Shown one piece after another: positions 45,395 through 56,003 of a stretch of 64,000 bases of DNA (the first letter of the stretch is position 1; each line of letters starts with the position of its first letter). The notes under the pieces were generated by a model. The model did no database searches. It saw only the letters and a program-made list of their open reading frames with translations, and was not told the origin of the DNA. This DNA comes from Muriicola soli (GTDB taxonomy: Bacteria; Bacteroidota; Bacteroidia; Flavobacteriales; Flavobacteriaceae): the NCBI RefSeq assembly GCF_004139715.1, contig NZ_CP035544.1, positions 2,917,501 to 2,981,500 on the forward strand, written 5' to 3'. The position numbers were made by a program, and so were the translations under genes.

Positions 45395-47740
45395 ATGGCA
45401 AAGACCAAAAAAAAATCTAATAAAACTTCATTCTTCCCTTTTATTAAATGGTTCTGGATTCTTTTTTTCAGTGGGATCCTGGCCGTTTTTCTCGTTTTTC
45501 TTCTAGCCGGTTGGGGTGCGTTTGGTGAAATGCCGACCTTCGAAAGACTCGAAAACCCGCAGACTAATCTGGCCACGGAAATCATCTCTTCTGATGGGGC
45601 TACCTTAGGAAAGTTTTACCTCGACGACAACAGAACCCCTGTTGCTTATGAGGACCTGCCCCCCAATTTGGTAAATGCGCTTGTAGCTACAGAAGACGCT
45701 CGGTATTATCAACATTCCGGTGTCGATGGAATAGGAACGTTGAGAGCCTTGGTTTTCCTCGGACAACGAGGTGGAGCCAGTACCATTTCACAACAATTGG
45801 CGAGACAACTTTTTGTAGGAGTTCGATCCAAAAATCTGTTTCAGGCAGTTACCCAGAAAATCAAGGAATGGGTTATTGCAACCCGATTGGAGCGAAATTA
45901 TACCAAGCAGGAGATCATAGCGATGTATATGAATATCTATGACTTTGGTTACAACGCAGACGGAATACGGTCTGCATCTCGAATATATTTTGGCAAAGAA
46001 CCCCGGGATTTAAAGACAGAAGAATCTGCCGTACTCGTTGGGATGTTAAAAAATTCTTCGCTCTACAATCCTATCAGAAGGGAGGAATTAGTTCTGGGCC
46101 GGAGAAACACGGTGCTTTCTCAAATGGAGAAGTACGACTATATAACAGAGCAGGAAAAAGATTCCCTGCAAGAGTTAAAAATGGACATTAATTTTAGTCC
46201 GGAATCTCACCGGGAAGGCCTGGCCACTTACTTCAGGATGTATTTACAGGGATACCTGAACGACTGGATTAAAAAGAACCCAAAACCGGTCACCCAGGAA
46301 GGTGAACGCGACACCTGGAATATTTACCTGGATGGTTTGAAGGTGTACACAACTATAGATTCGAGGATGCAAAAAAATGCGGAGCAAGCTGTATCAGAAC
46401 ATATGAAACGCCTGCAAGCCGAATTTTTCCATCAAAACACTCCTGAGCGGAATCCCACTACTCCTTTTCTCGATTTGGAGACAGAGGAAATCAACCGGAT
46501 TCTGGAACGAGCGATGAAAACCTCGCAACGATGGCGCAAGATGAAAGCGGATGGCAAGAGCGAAAAGGAGATAAGAGATTCCTTCAAAGAGAAAACGGAA
46601 ATGACTGTTTTCGACTGGAATAGTGATACTCAGGAAAAGGATACTGTAATGACCCCTCTGGATTCTATCCGGTATTACAAGACCATTTTAAGGACTGCGA
46701 TGATGTCCATGGAGCCACAAACAGGACATGTTAAAGCCTGGGTTGGTGGGATTAATTACAAACACTTTCAATATGACAACGTAATACAGGGAGCAAGACA
46801 GGCAGGTTCTACCTTTAAACCTTTTGTGTATGCCGCTGCCATTGACCAATTGCGGATGTCACCCTGCGACCAGTTGCCTGACAGCCAATATTGTATCGAA
46901 GCAGGGAAACACGGTAATCCCGAGCCCTGGTGTCCTAAAAACTCAGATGGGAAATACTCGGGCGATATGTATACCTTGAAACGCGCTCTGGCCAACTCCG
47001 TGAATACCGTCACCGCACAATTGATCGATCAGGTCGGCCCTAAACCTGTGGTGTCCATTGTAAAAAATTTGGGCCTGAGCAGAGAGATTCTCGAAGTGCC
47101 GTCTATAGCCTTAGGTACTCCAGACTTTAATGTATACGAAATGGTTGGGGCCTACGGAACTTTTGCAAATCAGGGGGTGTATGTGAAGCCGGTAATGGTT
47201 ACCAGAATTGAAGATAAAAATGGAACCGTGCTCTATGAATACGTCCCGGAGACCAAAGACGTTCTGAGTAAGGAGGTTTCTTATGCCATGATTAATTTGC
47301 TGGAGGGTGTTACTGAAGGCGGATCGGGAACCCGACTAAGGCATAATTTCAACAAGAATGAAACGGTCTACAAAGAGATAATCACGGGTTACCCCTATGA
47401 GTTTACAAACCCCATCGCAGGAAAAACCGGTACTACACAAAACCAAAGTGACGGATGGTTTATGGGGATGGTGCCCAATCTGGTCACAGGAGTATGGGTT
47501 GGAGGGGAAGAAAGGGCCACCCACTTTAAATCGATCACCTATGGGCAGGGAGCATCTATGGCTCTCCCAATATGGGGATTGTATATGAAAAAGAATTATG
47601 CTGATGAGGAACTGGGTGTGTCAAAAGAGGAGTTTGTGGCCCCTGAAAACATGTCTATCAATCTTGACTGTAATAAAGTCACTGAAGTAAACGAGGAGAC
47701 AGACGACCTGGAAGACGACCTTGGCGATCTCGATTTTTAA
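45395..47740 (+). CDS. pbpA: penicillin-binding protein 1A (bifunctional transglycosylase/transpeptidase)
   Basis: 781 residues. One membrane helix near residues 15-45, the GT51 glycosyltransferase domain with TEDARYYQHSGVD (catalytic Glu) and GGASTISQQLARQLF, then the transpeptidase domain with GSTFKP (Ser-x-x-Lys), ANSVNTV (SxN) and GKTGTT. It polymerises and cross-links peptidoglycan at the inner membrane. The gene symbol is generic (PBP1A class). It follows gldH by four bases. Confidence 0.94.
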   Translation: MAKTKKKSNKTSFFPFIKWFWILFFSGILAVFLVFLLAGWGAFGEMPTFERLENPQTNLATEIISSDGATLGKFYLDDNRTPVAYEDLPPNLVNALVATEDARYYQHSGVDGIGTLRALVFLGQRGGASTISQQLARQLFVGVRSKNLFQAVTQKIKEWVIATRLERNYTKQEIIAMYMNIYDFGYNADGIRSASRIYFGKEPRDLKTEESAVLVGMLKNSSLYNPIRREELVLGRRNTVLSQMEKYDYITEQEKDSLQELKMDINFSPESHREGLATYFRMYLQGYLNDWIKKNPKPVTQEGERDTWNIYLDGLKVYTTIDSRMQKNAEQAVSEHMKRLQAEFFHQNTPERNPTTPFLDLETEEINRILERAMKTSQRWRKMKADGKSEKEIRDSFKEKTEMTVFDWNSDTQEKDTVMTPLDSIRYYKTILRTAMMSMEPQTGHVKAWVGGINYKHFQYDNVIQGARQAGSTFKPFVYAAAIDQLRMSPCDQLPDSQYCIEAGKHGNPEPWCPKNSDGKYSGDMYTLKRALANSVNTVTAQLIDQVGPKPVVSIVKNLGLSREILEVPSIALGTPDFNVYEMVGAYGTFANQGVYVKPVMVTRIEDKNGTVLYEYVPETKDVLSKEVSYAMINLLEGVTEGGSGTRLRHNFNKNETVYKEIITGYPYEFTNPIAGKTGTTQNQSDGWFMGMVPNLVTGVWVGGEERATHFKSITYGQGASMALPIWGLYMKKNYADEELGVSKEEFVAPENMSINLDCNKVTEVNEETDDLEDDLGDLDF

Positions 47741-47764
47741 TTTTACAACCATAATGTATCCTTT

Positions 47765-48466
47765 ATGATCCCGAAAAAAGTAAATGGTCCGAAAGAAGCA
47801 CTGGAAGGGGTTAAAGATGGAATGAACTTGATGCTCGGAGGATTTGGTTTATGTGGTATTCCTGAAAACGCCATAGCTGAATTAGTGAAACTGGGCGTAA
47901 AAGACCTTACGTGTATCAGTAATAATGCCGGGGTTGATGACTTTGGTTTAGGACTGCTATTGCAAAAGCGCCAGGTTAAAAAGATGATCTCTTCCTATGT
48001 TGGAGAGAATGATGAATTTGAAAGGCAAATGCTCAGTGGAGAGCTTGAAGTTGAATTAACTCCACAGGGAACTCTCGCAGAAAAATGCAGGGCTGCACAG
48101 GCGGGTTTTCCTGCCGTTTACACTCCGGCAGGATTTGGAACAGAAGTGGCGCATGGGAAAGAAACCAGAGATTTTGGGGGTAAAATGTATGTATTGGAAT
48201 ACGCTTATGAAGCCGATTTCGCCTTTGTAAAGGCATGGAAGGGCGATGAAGCCGGAAACTTAATATTCAAAGGTACTGCCAGGAATTTTAATCCATGTAT
48301 GTGTGGTGCCGCTAAAATTACTGTAGCTGAGGTGGAAGAACTCCTGCCCGCCGGCGCTCTTGATCCCAATGAGATCCATATTCCCGGAATATTTGTGCAG
48401 AGAATATTCCAGGGTGAAAAGTACGAAAAGAGAATAGAACAGAGAACCGTTAGATCACGAAGCTGA
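47765..48466 (+). CDS. scoA: 3-oxoacid CoA-transferase subunit A
   Basis: 233 residues, with [13 protein letters not shown] and [16 protein letters not shown], typical of the alpha subunit of succinyl-CoA:3-ketoacid CoA-transferase. It overlaps scoB by three bases (TGATG). The pair moves CoA from succinyl-CoA to acetoacetate in ketone-body or amino-acid breakdown. Confidence 0.95.
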   Translation: MIPKKVNGPKEALEGVKDGMNLMLGGFGLCGIPENAIAELVKLGVKDLTCISNNAGVDDFGLGLLLQKRQVKKMISSYVGENDEFERQMLSGELEVELTPQGTLAEKCRAAQAGFPAVYTPAGFGTEVAHGKETRDFGGKMYVLEYAYEADFAFVKAWKGDEAGNLIFKGTARNFNPCMCGAAKITVAEVEELLPAGALDPNEIHIPGIFVQRIFQGEKYEKRIEQRTVRSRS

Positions 48467-49119
48467 TGCTTGACAAAAATGGAATAGCGAAAAGAATTGC
48501 CCGGGAAGTAAAAGACGGCTACTACGTTAATCTTGGAATCGGAATCCCTACCCTGGTAGCTAATTTTGTCAGGAGCGATATTAATGTAGAATTCCAAAGT
48601 GAAAATGGGGTATTGGGTATGGGTCCTTTTCCCTTCGAAGGGGAAGAGGACGCTGATATTATCAACGCCGGAAAACAGACTATTACAACCCTGCCTGGCG
48701 CCTCTTTTTTCGATTCTGCACTGAGTTTTGGTATGATACGGGGGAAACATGTTGACCTTACCATCCTCGGAGCTATGGAAGTAGCTGAAAACGGGGATAT
48801 AGCCAATTGGAAGATTCCAGGTAAAATGGTTAAGGGAATGGGAGGGGCCATGGATCTGGTGGCTTCCGCGGAAAACATAATCGTGGCCATGATGCATACA
48901 AATAAGGCAGGAGAGTCGAAACTGCTTAAACGTTGTACACTTCCCTTGACAGGCGTAGGTTGTGTTAAAAAAATAGTGACGAATCTGGCCGTAATTGAAG
49001 TAATTCCCGATGGGTTTCAATTATTGGAAAGGGCTCCGGGAGTATCTGTGGAAGAAATTCAGAGGGCAACTGAGGGCAAACTACTTATCACAGGCGATAT
49101 ACCCGAAATGGCAGTATAA
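48466..49119 (+). CDS. scoB: 3-oxoacid CoA-transferase subunit B
   Basis: 217 residues. The motif QSENGVLGMGP contains the catalytic Glu that forms the CoA thioester, and GGAMDLVASAENIIVAMMHT lies nearby. The ATG overlaps the scoA stop. It forms the heteromer with scoA. Confidence 0.95.
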   Translation: MLDKNGIAKRIAREVKDGYYVNLGIGIPTLVANFVRSDINVEFQSENGVLGMGPFPFEGEEDADIINAGKQTITTLPGASFFDSALSFGMIRGKHVDLTILGAMEVAENGDIANWKIPGKMVKGMGGAMDLVASAENIIVAMMHTNKAGESKLLKRCTLPLTGVGCVKKIVTNLAVIEVIPDGFQLLERAPGVSVEEIQRATEGKLLITGDIPEMAV

Positions 49120-49255
49120 ACCTTCAGTTTTCTCAGCTTACACAACTTTTATATCAAGTTTAACAACAATTATTACCCATTTTATGCGTTCTAATATTAC
49201 TTTAGAAGCCTTTGGAAATGAAAGTCCCCAAACCTAATCGTAAACCTAAAAATCT

Positions 49256-49363
49256 ATGGACACTCAAACAAATCAGGCTCCCTCTGACGAGAGGACTCAG
49301 GCCTACAGAAATGACTTCTACCATGGTATTTTACAGTTAGCAAAAAAGCTTTTTATGTTATAA
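49256..49363 (+). CDS. small 35-residue protein, candidate
   Basis: ATG at 49256 opens a 35-codon frame that reads MDTQTNQAPSDERTQAYRND and ends FYHGILQLAKKLFML before TAA at 49361-49363. The composition is protein-like: a charged, hydrophilic start and an amphipathic end. A terminator follows at 49386-49418, so the region has the shape of a complete small gene. There is no strong ribosome-binding sequence. Unknown family; could also be part of the scoB message or an RNA gene. Confidence 0.45.
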   Translation: MDTQTNQAPSDERTQAYRNDFYHGILQLAKKLFML

Positions 49364-49385
49364 TACCTGATTAGAGGAATAAGAA

Positions 49386-49418
49386 AGGAGTAATACCGAA
49401 GGTGTTACTCCTTTTTTT
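49386..49418 (+). terminator. rho-independent terminator
   Basis: AGGAGTAATACC and GGTGTTACTCCT pair (12 bp with one G-U) around GAA, followed by seven T. It ends the scoAB/small-gene transcript. Confidence 0.9.
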
Positions 49419-49428
49419 ATTAGTTTTC

Positions 49429-49971
49429 ATGTCCTTACCATCAGATATGGAAATCCTTTTTAAACCTTGTTCTGATTCTGATTTGGATGATCTGTTCTGG
49501 ATCTCCAGAGTGACTTTTCAAATTGCCTTTGAGGCACAAAATAATCCTGAAGATTTTGCGCACTACATTAATACAGCCCTTTCAAAAAAGACTCTGGCAA
49601 CGGAGTTATCCAATCCGGAATGTAGATTCTATTTTGTCTATGTAAAGAATACTCTGGCAGGATTTTTTAAGCTCAATGACGGAAAAGCTCAAACAGATAT
49701 TTTCGATAACAAGGCCCTGGAACTGGAACGCATCTACGTTTTAGAGGATTACCAAAACCTTGGAATAGGTAGAATGATTATTGAAGAAGCCCTGAAGATA
49801 GCTGGTGATGCCGGAAAAACATACATTTGGCTTGGGGTTTGGGAAGAGAACAACAAGGCCATCAAATTCTATGAGGACAACGGGTTTGTCAAATTCGGTA
49901 GGCACCCCTATTACATTGGCCAAGACAAACAGATGGATTGGTTAATGAAATTAGAATTGTCTACCTTGTAA
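49429..49971 (+). CDS. GNAT family N-acetyltransferase
   Basis: About 180 residues. I choose the ATG at 49429 (MSLPSD) or 49447 (MEILFKP); starts farther upstream would lie in the terminator. The acetyl-CoA-binding core reads LELERIYVLEDYQNLGIGRMIIEEAL, with the Q/R-x-x-G-x-G/A pattern in QNLGIG, then YIWLGVWEENNKAIKFYEDNGF. The acceptor is unknown. Confidence 0.88.
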   Translation: MSLPSDMEILFKPCSDSDLDDLFWISRVTFQIAFEAQNNPEDFAHYINTALSKKTLATELSNPECRFYFVYVKNTLAGFFKLNDGKAQTDIFDNKALELERIYVLEDYQNLGIGRMIIEEALKIAGDAGKTYIWLGVWEENNKAIKFYEDNGFVKFGRHPYYIGQDKQMDWLMKLELSTL

Positions 49972-49987
49972 TTAAGATCATCATCTT

Positions 49988-51138
49988 ATGAAAAAATTAT
50001 TCTGTTCCTGCTTGCTAATTGTCCTTTTCACCTCCCTATCCGCCCAGCAAAGTACATACTTTCCCGAAAGAAACGCCACATGGGAAGTTAAATCCCCTAA
50101 AGATTTTAAATTCGATGATAATTCCCTTCAACAGGCTGTACAGTTTGCCAAGGAAAATGAATATTCCGGATCAAGGGATCTGCGTATCGCAATCTTAAAA
50201 GGATTTGAAAGGGAACCGTTTCACGAGATCTTGGGACCGACAAAAAAAAGAGGGGGACCGGCTGGAATGATACTTAAGAGTGGCTATTTGGTAGCTTCCT
50301 GGGGTGATGTGAAAAGAGTAGATATGACTTTTAGTGTTACTAAGAGTTTTTTGTCAACCGTTGCGGGTCTGGCCCTTGATTACGGTCTTATTAAGGATGT
50401 CTCCGATAAAGTATCCCAATACGTCTGGGACGGATCTTTCGACGGGGAACACAATTCAAAAATTAATTGGGAGCATCTGCTACAGCAAAATTCGGACTGG
50501 TCCGGGACCTTATGGGGTGGAAAGGATTGGGCAGACAGACCTCCACGAGAAGGAGGACTTGATGATTGGAAGTTCAGAAAACTCAATGAACCGGGCACGG
50601 TGATGGAGTATAACGATGTCCGTGTAAACCTTCTAGCATACAGTCTTACCCAGGTATGGAGAAAATCCTTGCCGGCTGTGCTCAAAGAAAACCTTATGGA
50701 TAAAATTGGAGCCAGCACAACCTGGAGGTGGTTTGGCTATGAAAATGCCTGGACAGTGATCGATGGAGTTGAGGTAAAATCTGTGACAGGAGGAGGGCAT
50801 TCCGGTGGAGGGATCTTTATCAATACTGAAGATATGGCTCGCTTCGGTTTGTTGTTTCTCAATGATGGGAAATGGAAGGGGAAAGAACTTATAAGTAAAT
50901 CATGGATCAGCAAGGCAACCACCCCATCTAAACCCAATCCAAATTACGGGTATCTCTGGTGGCTAAATACAGAAGGGGACGACATATGGAAGGCTGGTCC
51001 GATTCTTTGTTCTACGCAGCCGGATTCGGGGGTAATTTTATTATTGTAGACCAAGAACACGATTTGGTGGTGGTAACCAGATGGCTGGAACCTGGCAAAT
51101 TGGATGAGTTTATGTCTTTACTGGCAAAAGCTTTGTAA
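49988..51138 (+). pseudogene. serine hydrolase (beta-lactamase family), interrupted by a -1 frameshift near the C-terminus
   Basis: Signal peptide (LFCSCLLIVLFTSLSAQ) followed by a class C beta-lactamase/esterase fold: S116-x-x-K119 in FSVTKS, YND in MEYNDVRVN, and HSGGG in GGGHSGGGIF. The frame breaks near 50990-50993 (GGAAGGC). One added base gives IWKGWSDSLFYAAGFGGNF, the usual family end, and a stop at 51138 (383 residues). As written it ends at 51049. Exported hydrolase of unknown substrate; the family includes esterases and D-amino-acid peptidases as well as true beta-lactamases. Confidence 0.87.
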
Positions 51139-52287
51139 CTAGATCTTGATTATAATCTCTGCCGCTTTCAGCAACGTCTCATCCGTTTTAGCAAAACAGA
51201 AACGCAATTGTTTCTGATCGAGCTGGTCTACATTAAATACGGATATAGGGATACTTGCAATACCTTTTTCACGAATCAGTCGCTTGGCGAATAAGACGTC
51301 CTTTTCGTCAGAAATCGCTGAATAATTAACCAATTGGAAATATGTTCCCTTAGCCGGGGTAAAAGAAAACCTGGACGGCGAAATGGCTTTAATAAAAAGG
51401 TCTCTTTTCTGCTGTAGAAATGAGGAGAGTTGAAGATAATTCGATTCTTCAGAAAGATAGCTTGCCAGGGCTTTCTGAATCGGATGATTAATCGCGTAGA
51501 CATTGTATTCATGCACTTTACGAAACTCTTTCATCAAGGATTCAGGTGCGGCGCAATAGCCCATTTTCCAGCCGGTAACATGGAAGGTTTTTCCAAAAGA
51601 GGCCATCACAAAACTTCGCTCTGAAAGCCCCGGATATTTAGATACGCTTTCGTGCTTTTCCTCATCAAATACCATGTGCTCATAGACTTCATCACTGAGG
51701 ACCATGATATTGGTATCCCTGAGAATGGATTCGAGTTCCGTCATATCTTCAGCTGACAGAATTGAGCCTGTAGGGTTGTGAGGCGTATTGATGATCACTA
51801 GACGCGTTTTTGAGGATACGGCGGCCCTGAACTCATCCCAGTCAATTTTGAAATCAATACCTTTCATCTGTACAAAGACAGGAACACCACCGTTTATAGC
51901 GATGGCAGGTTCATAACAATCGTATGCAGGTTTTAATACAATTACTTCATCTCCTTCGTGCACCACAGCTGTGATGGCTGTATAAATCCCTTGAGTTGCA
52001 CCCGCAACCATTGTGAGTTCTTTATCGGGATGATACTGCTTTCCGTAAAGGCTGGATATTTTGTTACTAATTACTTCCCTCAGGGAATAAATCCCTTCCA
52101 TGGGAGCGTATTGGTTATATCCTTCCCTCATGGCCTTCTCTACAAGATCGATCAGTTTGGGATCGACAGGAAAATTCGGAAACCCTTGCGACAAGTTAAG
52201 GGCCCGTTGTTCCCTGGCCAATTTACCGATGGTGGTAAAAATGGACGGAACAGCTTCTGGGAGTTTAGAGTATGGAATTTGGGTCAA
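51139..52287 (-). CDS. pyridoxal-phosphate aminotransferase, class I/II (methionine/kynurenine type)
   Basis: 382 residues. LNLSQGFPNFPVDP (substrate region), IINTPHNPTGSILS, and SFGKTFHVTGWKMGY with the PLP-binding Lys identify a class I aminotransferase of the methionine- or kynurenine-oxoglutarate type. It transfers amino groups to 2-oxo acids in the cytoplasm. Its stop is next to the restored stop of the serine hydrolase gene. Confidence 0.9.
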   Translation of the reverse strand: MTQIPYSKLPEAVPSIFTTIGKLAREQRALNLSQGFPNFPVDPKLIDLVEKAMREGYNQYAPMEGIYSLREVISNKISSLYGKQYHPDKELTMVAGATQGIYTAITAVVHEGDEVIVLKPAYDCYEPAIAINGGVPVFVQMKGIDFKIDWDEFRAAVSSKTRLVIINTPHNPTGSILSAEDMTELESILRDTNIMVLSDEVYEHMVFDEEKHESVSKYPGLSERSFVMASFGKTFHVTGWKMGYCAAPESLMKEFRKVHEYNVYAINHPIQKALASYLSEESNYLQLSSFLQQKRDLFIKAISPSRFSFTPAKGTYFQLVNYSAISDEKDVLFAKRLIREKGIASIPISVFNVDQLDQKQLRFCFAKTDETLLKAAEIIIKI

Positions 52288-52343
52288 AGGTTCATTTTTA
52301 TCAGACTTATAAATGTAGTAAAAGTGTATGGCTTAAAACAAAA

Positions 52344-52372
52344 AAACCCCGACTTCAAGAAGTACGGGGTTT
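52344..52372 (-). terminator. rho-independent terminator of the sdhCAB operon
   Basis: On the minus strand AAACCCCGTACTTC pairs with GAAGTCGGGGTTT (one bulge) with a TT loop, followed by a T-run. It lies 20 bases after the sdhB stop and before the aminotransferase gene. Confidence 0.9.
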
Positions 52373-52391
52373 GTATTTCAGCAAATAACAA

Positions 52392-53138
52392 TTATCCTTT
52401 GATAGAAGCACTTAGATATTCGCGGTTCATCCTGGCGATATTTTCAAGAGAGATCCCTTTCGGACATTCCACTTCACATGCGCCGGTATTTGTGCAATTC
52501 CCAAACCCTTCCAGGTCCATTTGTCTTACCATATTCATAACCCTGTCTGTCGCCTCAACCCTGCCTTGAGGGAGAAGAGCAAACTGAGATACTTTTGCTG
52601 AGGTGAAGAGCATGGCACTTGCATTTTTACAGGCAGCCACGCAGGCACCACAACCTATACAGGTAGCAGCATAAAACGAATCGTCGGCATTTTCTTTTTC
52701 TATAGGAATAGCATTTGCATCTACGGTATTTCCTGAGGTATTGACGGAAATATACCCTCCGGCCTGCTGAATACGGTCAAAGGCAGATCGGTCTACGATG
52801 AGGTCCTTGATCACCGGGAAAGCCTTCGCACGGAAAGGTTCAATGGTAATGGAATCCCCATCCTTAAAACTCCTCATATGCAATTGACATGCGGTAATAA
52901 GGGTATCCGGCCCATGAGGACGTCCGTTGATTTGGAGAGAACAGGTTCCGCATATTCCCTCACGACAATCGTGATCAAACTCTACAGGTTCCTCGCCCTT
53001 GCTGATCAGTTCTTCATTGAGAACATCGAGCATTTCTAAAAAGGACATGTCCCCTTCTATCCCGTCCATAGTGTATTTGACCATTTGGCCCTTGGAGGTG
53101 GCATCTTTCTGACGCCATATCTTCAAATATATTTTCAT
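52392..53138 (-). CDS. sdhB: succinate dehydrogenase/fumarate reductase iron-sulfur subunit
   Basis: 248 residues. The 2Fe-2S ligands are Cys58, Cys63, Cys66 and Cys84; the 4Fe-4S group is Cys160, Cys163, Cys166 (and 225) and the 3Fe-4S group Cys170, Cys215, Cys221. All three clusters are intact. It carries electrons between the flavoprotein and the membrane anchor. Separated by six bases from sdhA. Confidence 0.96.
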   Translation of the reverse strand: MKIYLKIWRQKDATSKGQMVKYTMDGIEGDMSFLEMLDVLNEELISKGEEPVEFDHDCREGICGTCSLQINGRPHGPDTLITACQLHMRSFKDGDSITIEPFRAKAFPVIKDLIVDRSAFDRIQQAGGYISVNTSGNTVDANAIPIEKENADDSFYAATCIGCGACVAACKNASAMLFTSAKVSQFALLPQGRVEATDRVMNMVRQMDLEGFGNCTNTGACEVECPKGISLENIARMNREYLSASIKG

Positions 53139-53144
53139 AGCATT

Positions 53145-55148
53145 TTATTTGTAAGAACGTGTCTTTAATTCAATGAATTCATATGCCAGTTCTTCTTTGT
53201 GAAGCTTGGCATCCTTAGGCTCACCCTTGTATTCCCAGGCAGCTACATATTTGTAATTTTCATCGTCTCGCAAGGCTTCACCTTCCGGAGTTTGATATTC
53301 TTCCCGGAAATGTCCGCCACAAGATTCATTGCGTTCGAGGGCATCTTTCGCAAATAATTCTCCGATCTCCAGAAAATCTGCTACTCGACCTGCTTTTTCC
53401 AATTCTTGATTTTTTGAATTGGCCGTTCCGGGAACTTTGACATTCTCCCAGAAATCCTTCCGCAATGCTGAGATCTCTGAAATAGCTTGTTTAAGATCTT
53501 TTTCATTTCGGCTCATCCCGCATTTATCCCACATTATCTTACCTAGTTTTTTGTGGTAATAATCGACAGAGTGAAGGCCTTTTCCAGACATCAATTTTTC
53601 CAATCTTTCTTTGACCGCTTTCTCCGCTTCATCAAACTCAGCACGCTCAGTGGAAATCTTTCCTGTTCTGATATCATTAGACAGGTAGTCTCCTATTGTA
53701 TAGGGAAGAACAAAGTATCCATCAGCCAAACCTTGCATTAAAGCTGAAGCTCCAAGTCTGTTTGCACCGTGATCACTGAAATTACTTTCTCCTACAGAAT
53801 AACATCCCGGTATGGTAGTCTGGAGGTTGTAGTCTACCCATAAGCCTCCCATTGTATAATGCACAGCAGGGTAGATCATCATCGGGGTTTTATAAGGATT
53901 TTGGTCTACGATCTTTTCGTACATCTGGAACAAGTTTCCGTACTTAGATTCAATGATCTCTTCCCCTAAACGGCGAACCGTATCGGCATCAGGATCTTTT
54001 AGACCAGAAGTATATGCTTTTTCAGTACCGTACCTCGTAATCGCTGCAGAAAAGTCGAGATACACTGCCTCTCCTGTCTTGTTCACTCCGTAACCGGCAT
54101 CGCAACGTTCTTTGGCAGCGCGGGAAGCAACATCCCTTGGAACCAGATTTCCAAAGGCTGGATATCTTCTTTCCAAATAGTAATCCCGGTCTTCTTCTTT
54201 TAATTCTGTCGGCTTTAATTTGCCTTCCCTTATCGCTTTTGCGTCATCCAAATTTTTAGGCACCCAGATTCGACCATCATTTCTCAAGGATTCTGACATC
54301 AGCGTAAGCTTAGACTGGTGATCTCCGGAAACGGGAATACATGTAGGGTGGATCTGAGTAAAGCAGGGATTGGCAAAAAAGGCACCTCTGCGGTGCGTTC
54401 GCCAGGCAGCCATAACGTTGGCCCCCATACAATAAGTAGAGAGGAAAAAGAGGTTGCCATAACCTCCTGAGGCAATGACCACAGCATGGGCAGAATGCCT
54501 TTCTATTTCCCCTGTGACCAGGTTCCTGGCAATAATTCCTCTGGCTTTGCCGTCAATTAAAACCAGGTCTAGCATTTCATGTCGGGTAAAAGAACGAATC
54601 TTTCCTCGCTGAATCTGTCTGTTCATGGCCGCATAAGCCCCTAAAAGCAATTGTTGTCCGGTTTGTCCTTTGGCATAAAAAGTCCTGGAAACCAGCACAC
54701 CTCCAAATGAGCGGTTGTCAAGCAAGCCACCGTATTCTCTGGCAAAGGGAACCCCCTGAGCCACACATTGGTCGATAATATTGGTTGAAACTTCAGCCAA
54801 TCTGTAAACGTTGGCCTCCCTTGATCTGTAGTCTCCTCCTTTTATGGTATCGTAGAAAAGACGATAATCACTGTCACCATCACCCTGGTAATTCTTAGAG
54901 GCATTTATTCCACCCTGAGCAGCAATGGAATGAGCTCTCCTGGGAGAATCCTGATAACAGAATGTTTTTACATTGTATCCCAATTCGGCCAGGGTCGCTG
55001 CTGCCGATCCACCAGCCAAACCAGTACCGACAACGATCACGTCAATATTCCGTTTATTCGCGGGATTGACGAGATCAATACTATTTTTATGATTGGTCCA
55101 TTTTTCGGCCAGAGGGCCTTTTGGAACTTTAGAATCTAATATGCCCAT
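53145..55148 (-). CDS. sdhA: succinate dehydrogenase/fumarate reductase flavoprotein subunit
   Basis: 667 residues. FAD-binding [10 protein letters not shown] (41-50) and [11 protein letters not shown] with His73, the residue that holds FAD covalently. Typical of the type B enzymes of Bacteroidota. Oxidises succinate to fumarate (or the reverse) at the cytoplasmic face of the inner membrane. Three bases separate it from sdhC. Confidence 0.97.
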   Translation of the reverse strand: MGILDSKVPKGPLAEKWTNHKNSIDLVNPANKRNIDVIVVGTGLAGGSAAATLAELGYNVKTFCYQDSPRRAHSIAAQGGINASKNYQGDGDSDYRLFYDTIKGGDYRSREANVYRLAEVSTNIIDQCVAQGVPFAREYGGLLDNRSFGGVLVSRTFYAKGQTGQQLLLGAYAAMNRQIQRGKIRSFTRHEMLDLVLIDGKARGIIARNLVTGEIERHSAHAVVIASGGYGNLFFLSTYCMGANVMAAWRTHRRGAFFANPCFTQIHPTCIPVSGDHQSKLTLMSESLRNDGRIWVPKNLDDAKAIREGKLKPTELKEEDRDYYLERRYPAFGNLVPRDVASRAAKERCDAGYGVNKTGEAVYLDFSAAITRYGTEKAYTSGLKDPDADTVRRLGEEIIESKYGNLFQMYEKIVDQNPYKTPMMIYPAVHYTMGGLWVDYNLQTTIPGCYSVGESNFSDHGANRLGASALMQGLADGYFVLPYTIGDYLSNDIRTGKISTERAEFDEAEKAVKERLEKLMSGKGLHSVDYYHKKLGKIMWDKCGMSRNEKDLKQAISEISALRKDFWENVKVPGTANSKNQELEKAGRVADFLEIGELFAKDALERNESCGGHFREEYQTPEGEALRDDENYKYVAAWEYKGEPKDAKLHKEELAYEFIELKTRSYK

Positions 55149-55151
55149 ATT

Positions 55152-55820
55152 TTAGTGCGTTATAGGATTTAAATGGTGATAAAGAGCAATAAAAGCAAAT
55201 CCAAGGGGAATCACTACTGCATAGATTTTGGTAAAAGCTTTAATGGAAGTCGTGTATTTGTTGTTGACACCCATGGTCTGGAATGAAGAGGCAAAGCCGT
55301 GCCAAAGATGAAGAGAAAGCAGTACAAAAGAGAGAATATACAAGGCTGTCCTCCAGAAAGGAGCAAATTTTTCAACCGTCTCCGCATAGTACCTCGTCGG
55401 ATCTTCAGGATTAACCTCAACGTATTTGTAAGCCATTTCATGAATCCAGAAATCGTAAAAATGTAAGCCGAGGAATGCAAGCACAACTGCCCCGGAGATA
55501 ATCATATTACGCGACACCCAGGGAGCATTAGCGCTTCCTTTGTACTGTACGTAGTTAACACCTCGCGCTCTGTTATTCTGGATCTCGAGGACAAAGCCCA
55601 TCACAAAGTGAATGACTACTCCTGCAATAAGAATGGGTTGCATGAGAAACTGCACTATCGGATTATACCCCATAAAATGAGAAAATTCATTAAAAGTCTC
55701 TGGGGAGATAACAGACGTAAAGTTGATTGTAAAGTGCAGGGCAAGGAATAAAACCAAAAAAATACCAGAAAGTGCCATAACAATTTTTCTGGCTATGGAA
55801 GACTTGATGAGTTTACTCAT
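55152..55820 (-). CDS. sdhC: succinate dehydrogenase cytochrome b subunit (single-anchor type)
   Basis: 222 residues from ATG 55820 (MSKLIKSSIARKIVMAL); longer versions would reach into the promoter. Five membrane helices with His residues (for example FLALHFTINF, VVIHFVMGFV, LGLHFYDFW, LSLHLWHGF) that bind two hemes b. A single fused anchor without SdhD is normal for type B enzymes. Quinone is the likely partner. Confidence 0.95.
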   Translation of the reverse strand: MSKLIKSSIARKIVMALSGIFLVLFLALHFTINFTSVISPETFNEFSHFMGYNPIVQFLMQPILIAGVVIHFVMGFVLEIQNNRARGVNYVQYKGSANAPWVSRNMIISGAVVLAFLGLHFYDFWIHEMAYKYVEVNPEDPTRYYAETVEKFAPFWRTALYILSFVLLSLHLWHGFASSFQTMGVNNKYTTSIKAFTKIYAVVIPLGFAFIALYHHLNPITH

Positions 55821-55841
55821 TATGTTAGTGAATTTGAATGA

Positions 55842-55873
55842 CAAATTTACGGCAGAAGCCCCTGAATTACAAA
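55842..55873 (-). promoter_or_regulatory. promoter of sdhCAB
   Basis: On the minus strand TTTG (55873-55870), a 20-base spacer and TAAATTTG (55849-55842) match the Bacteroidota consensus exactly. The box ends 21 bases before the sdhC ATG and decides that start. Confidence 0.7.
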
Positions 55874-56003
55874 CTTCACAGACAATACTTCTAGCCCGGA
55901 TAACGAATTTTGTCAATTCAAAAACCAGTGTTGAAGAATGAGGGTCAAAAGAACTGCTTATCGGGTATTTTATTTAAACAAAATTCTTGTCTGCCTCAGG
56001 AAT

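Noticed and set aside
48205-49020. Long open frame on the minus strand opposite scoA/scoB
   Set aside because: It is a mirror of two clear, overlapping genes, has no signal or motif that I recognise, and its composition is that of a reversed coding strand.
55152-55820. Lost sdhD gene
   Set aside because: Type B enzymes of Bacteroidota use a single five-helix anchor with two hemes, so no second anchor is expected.
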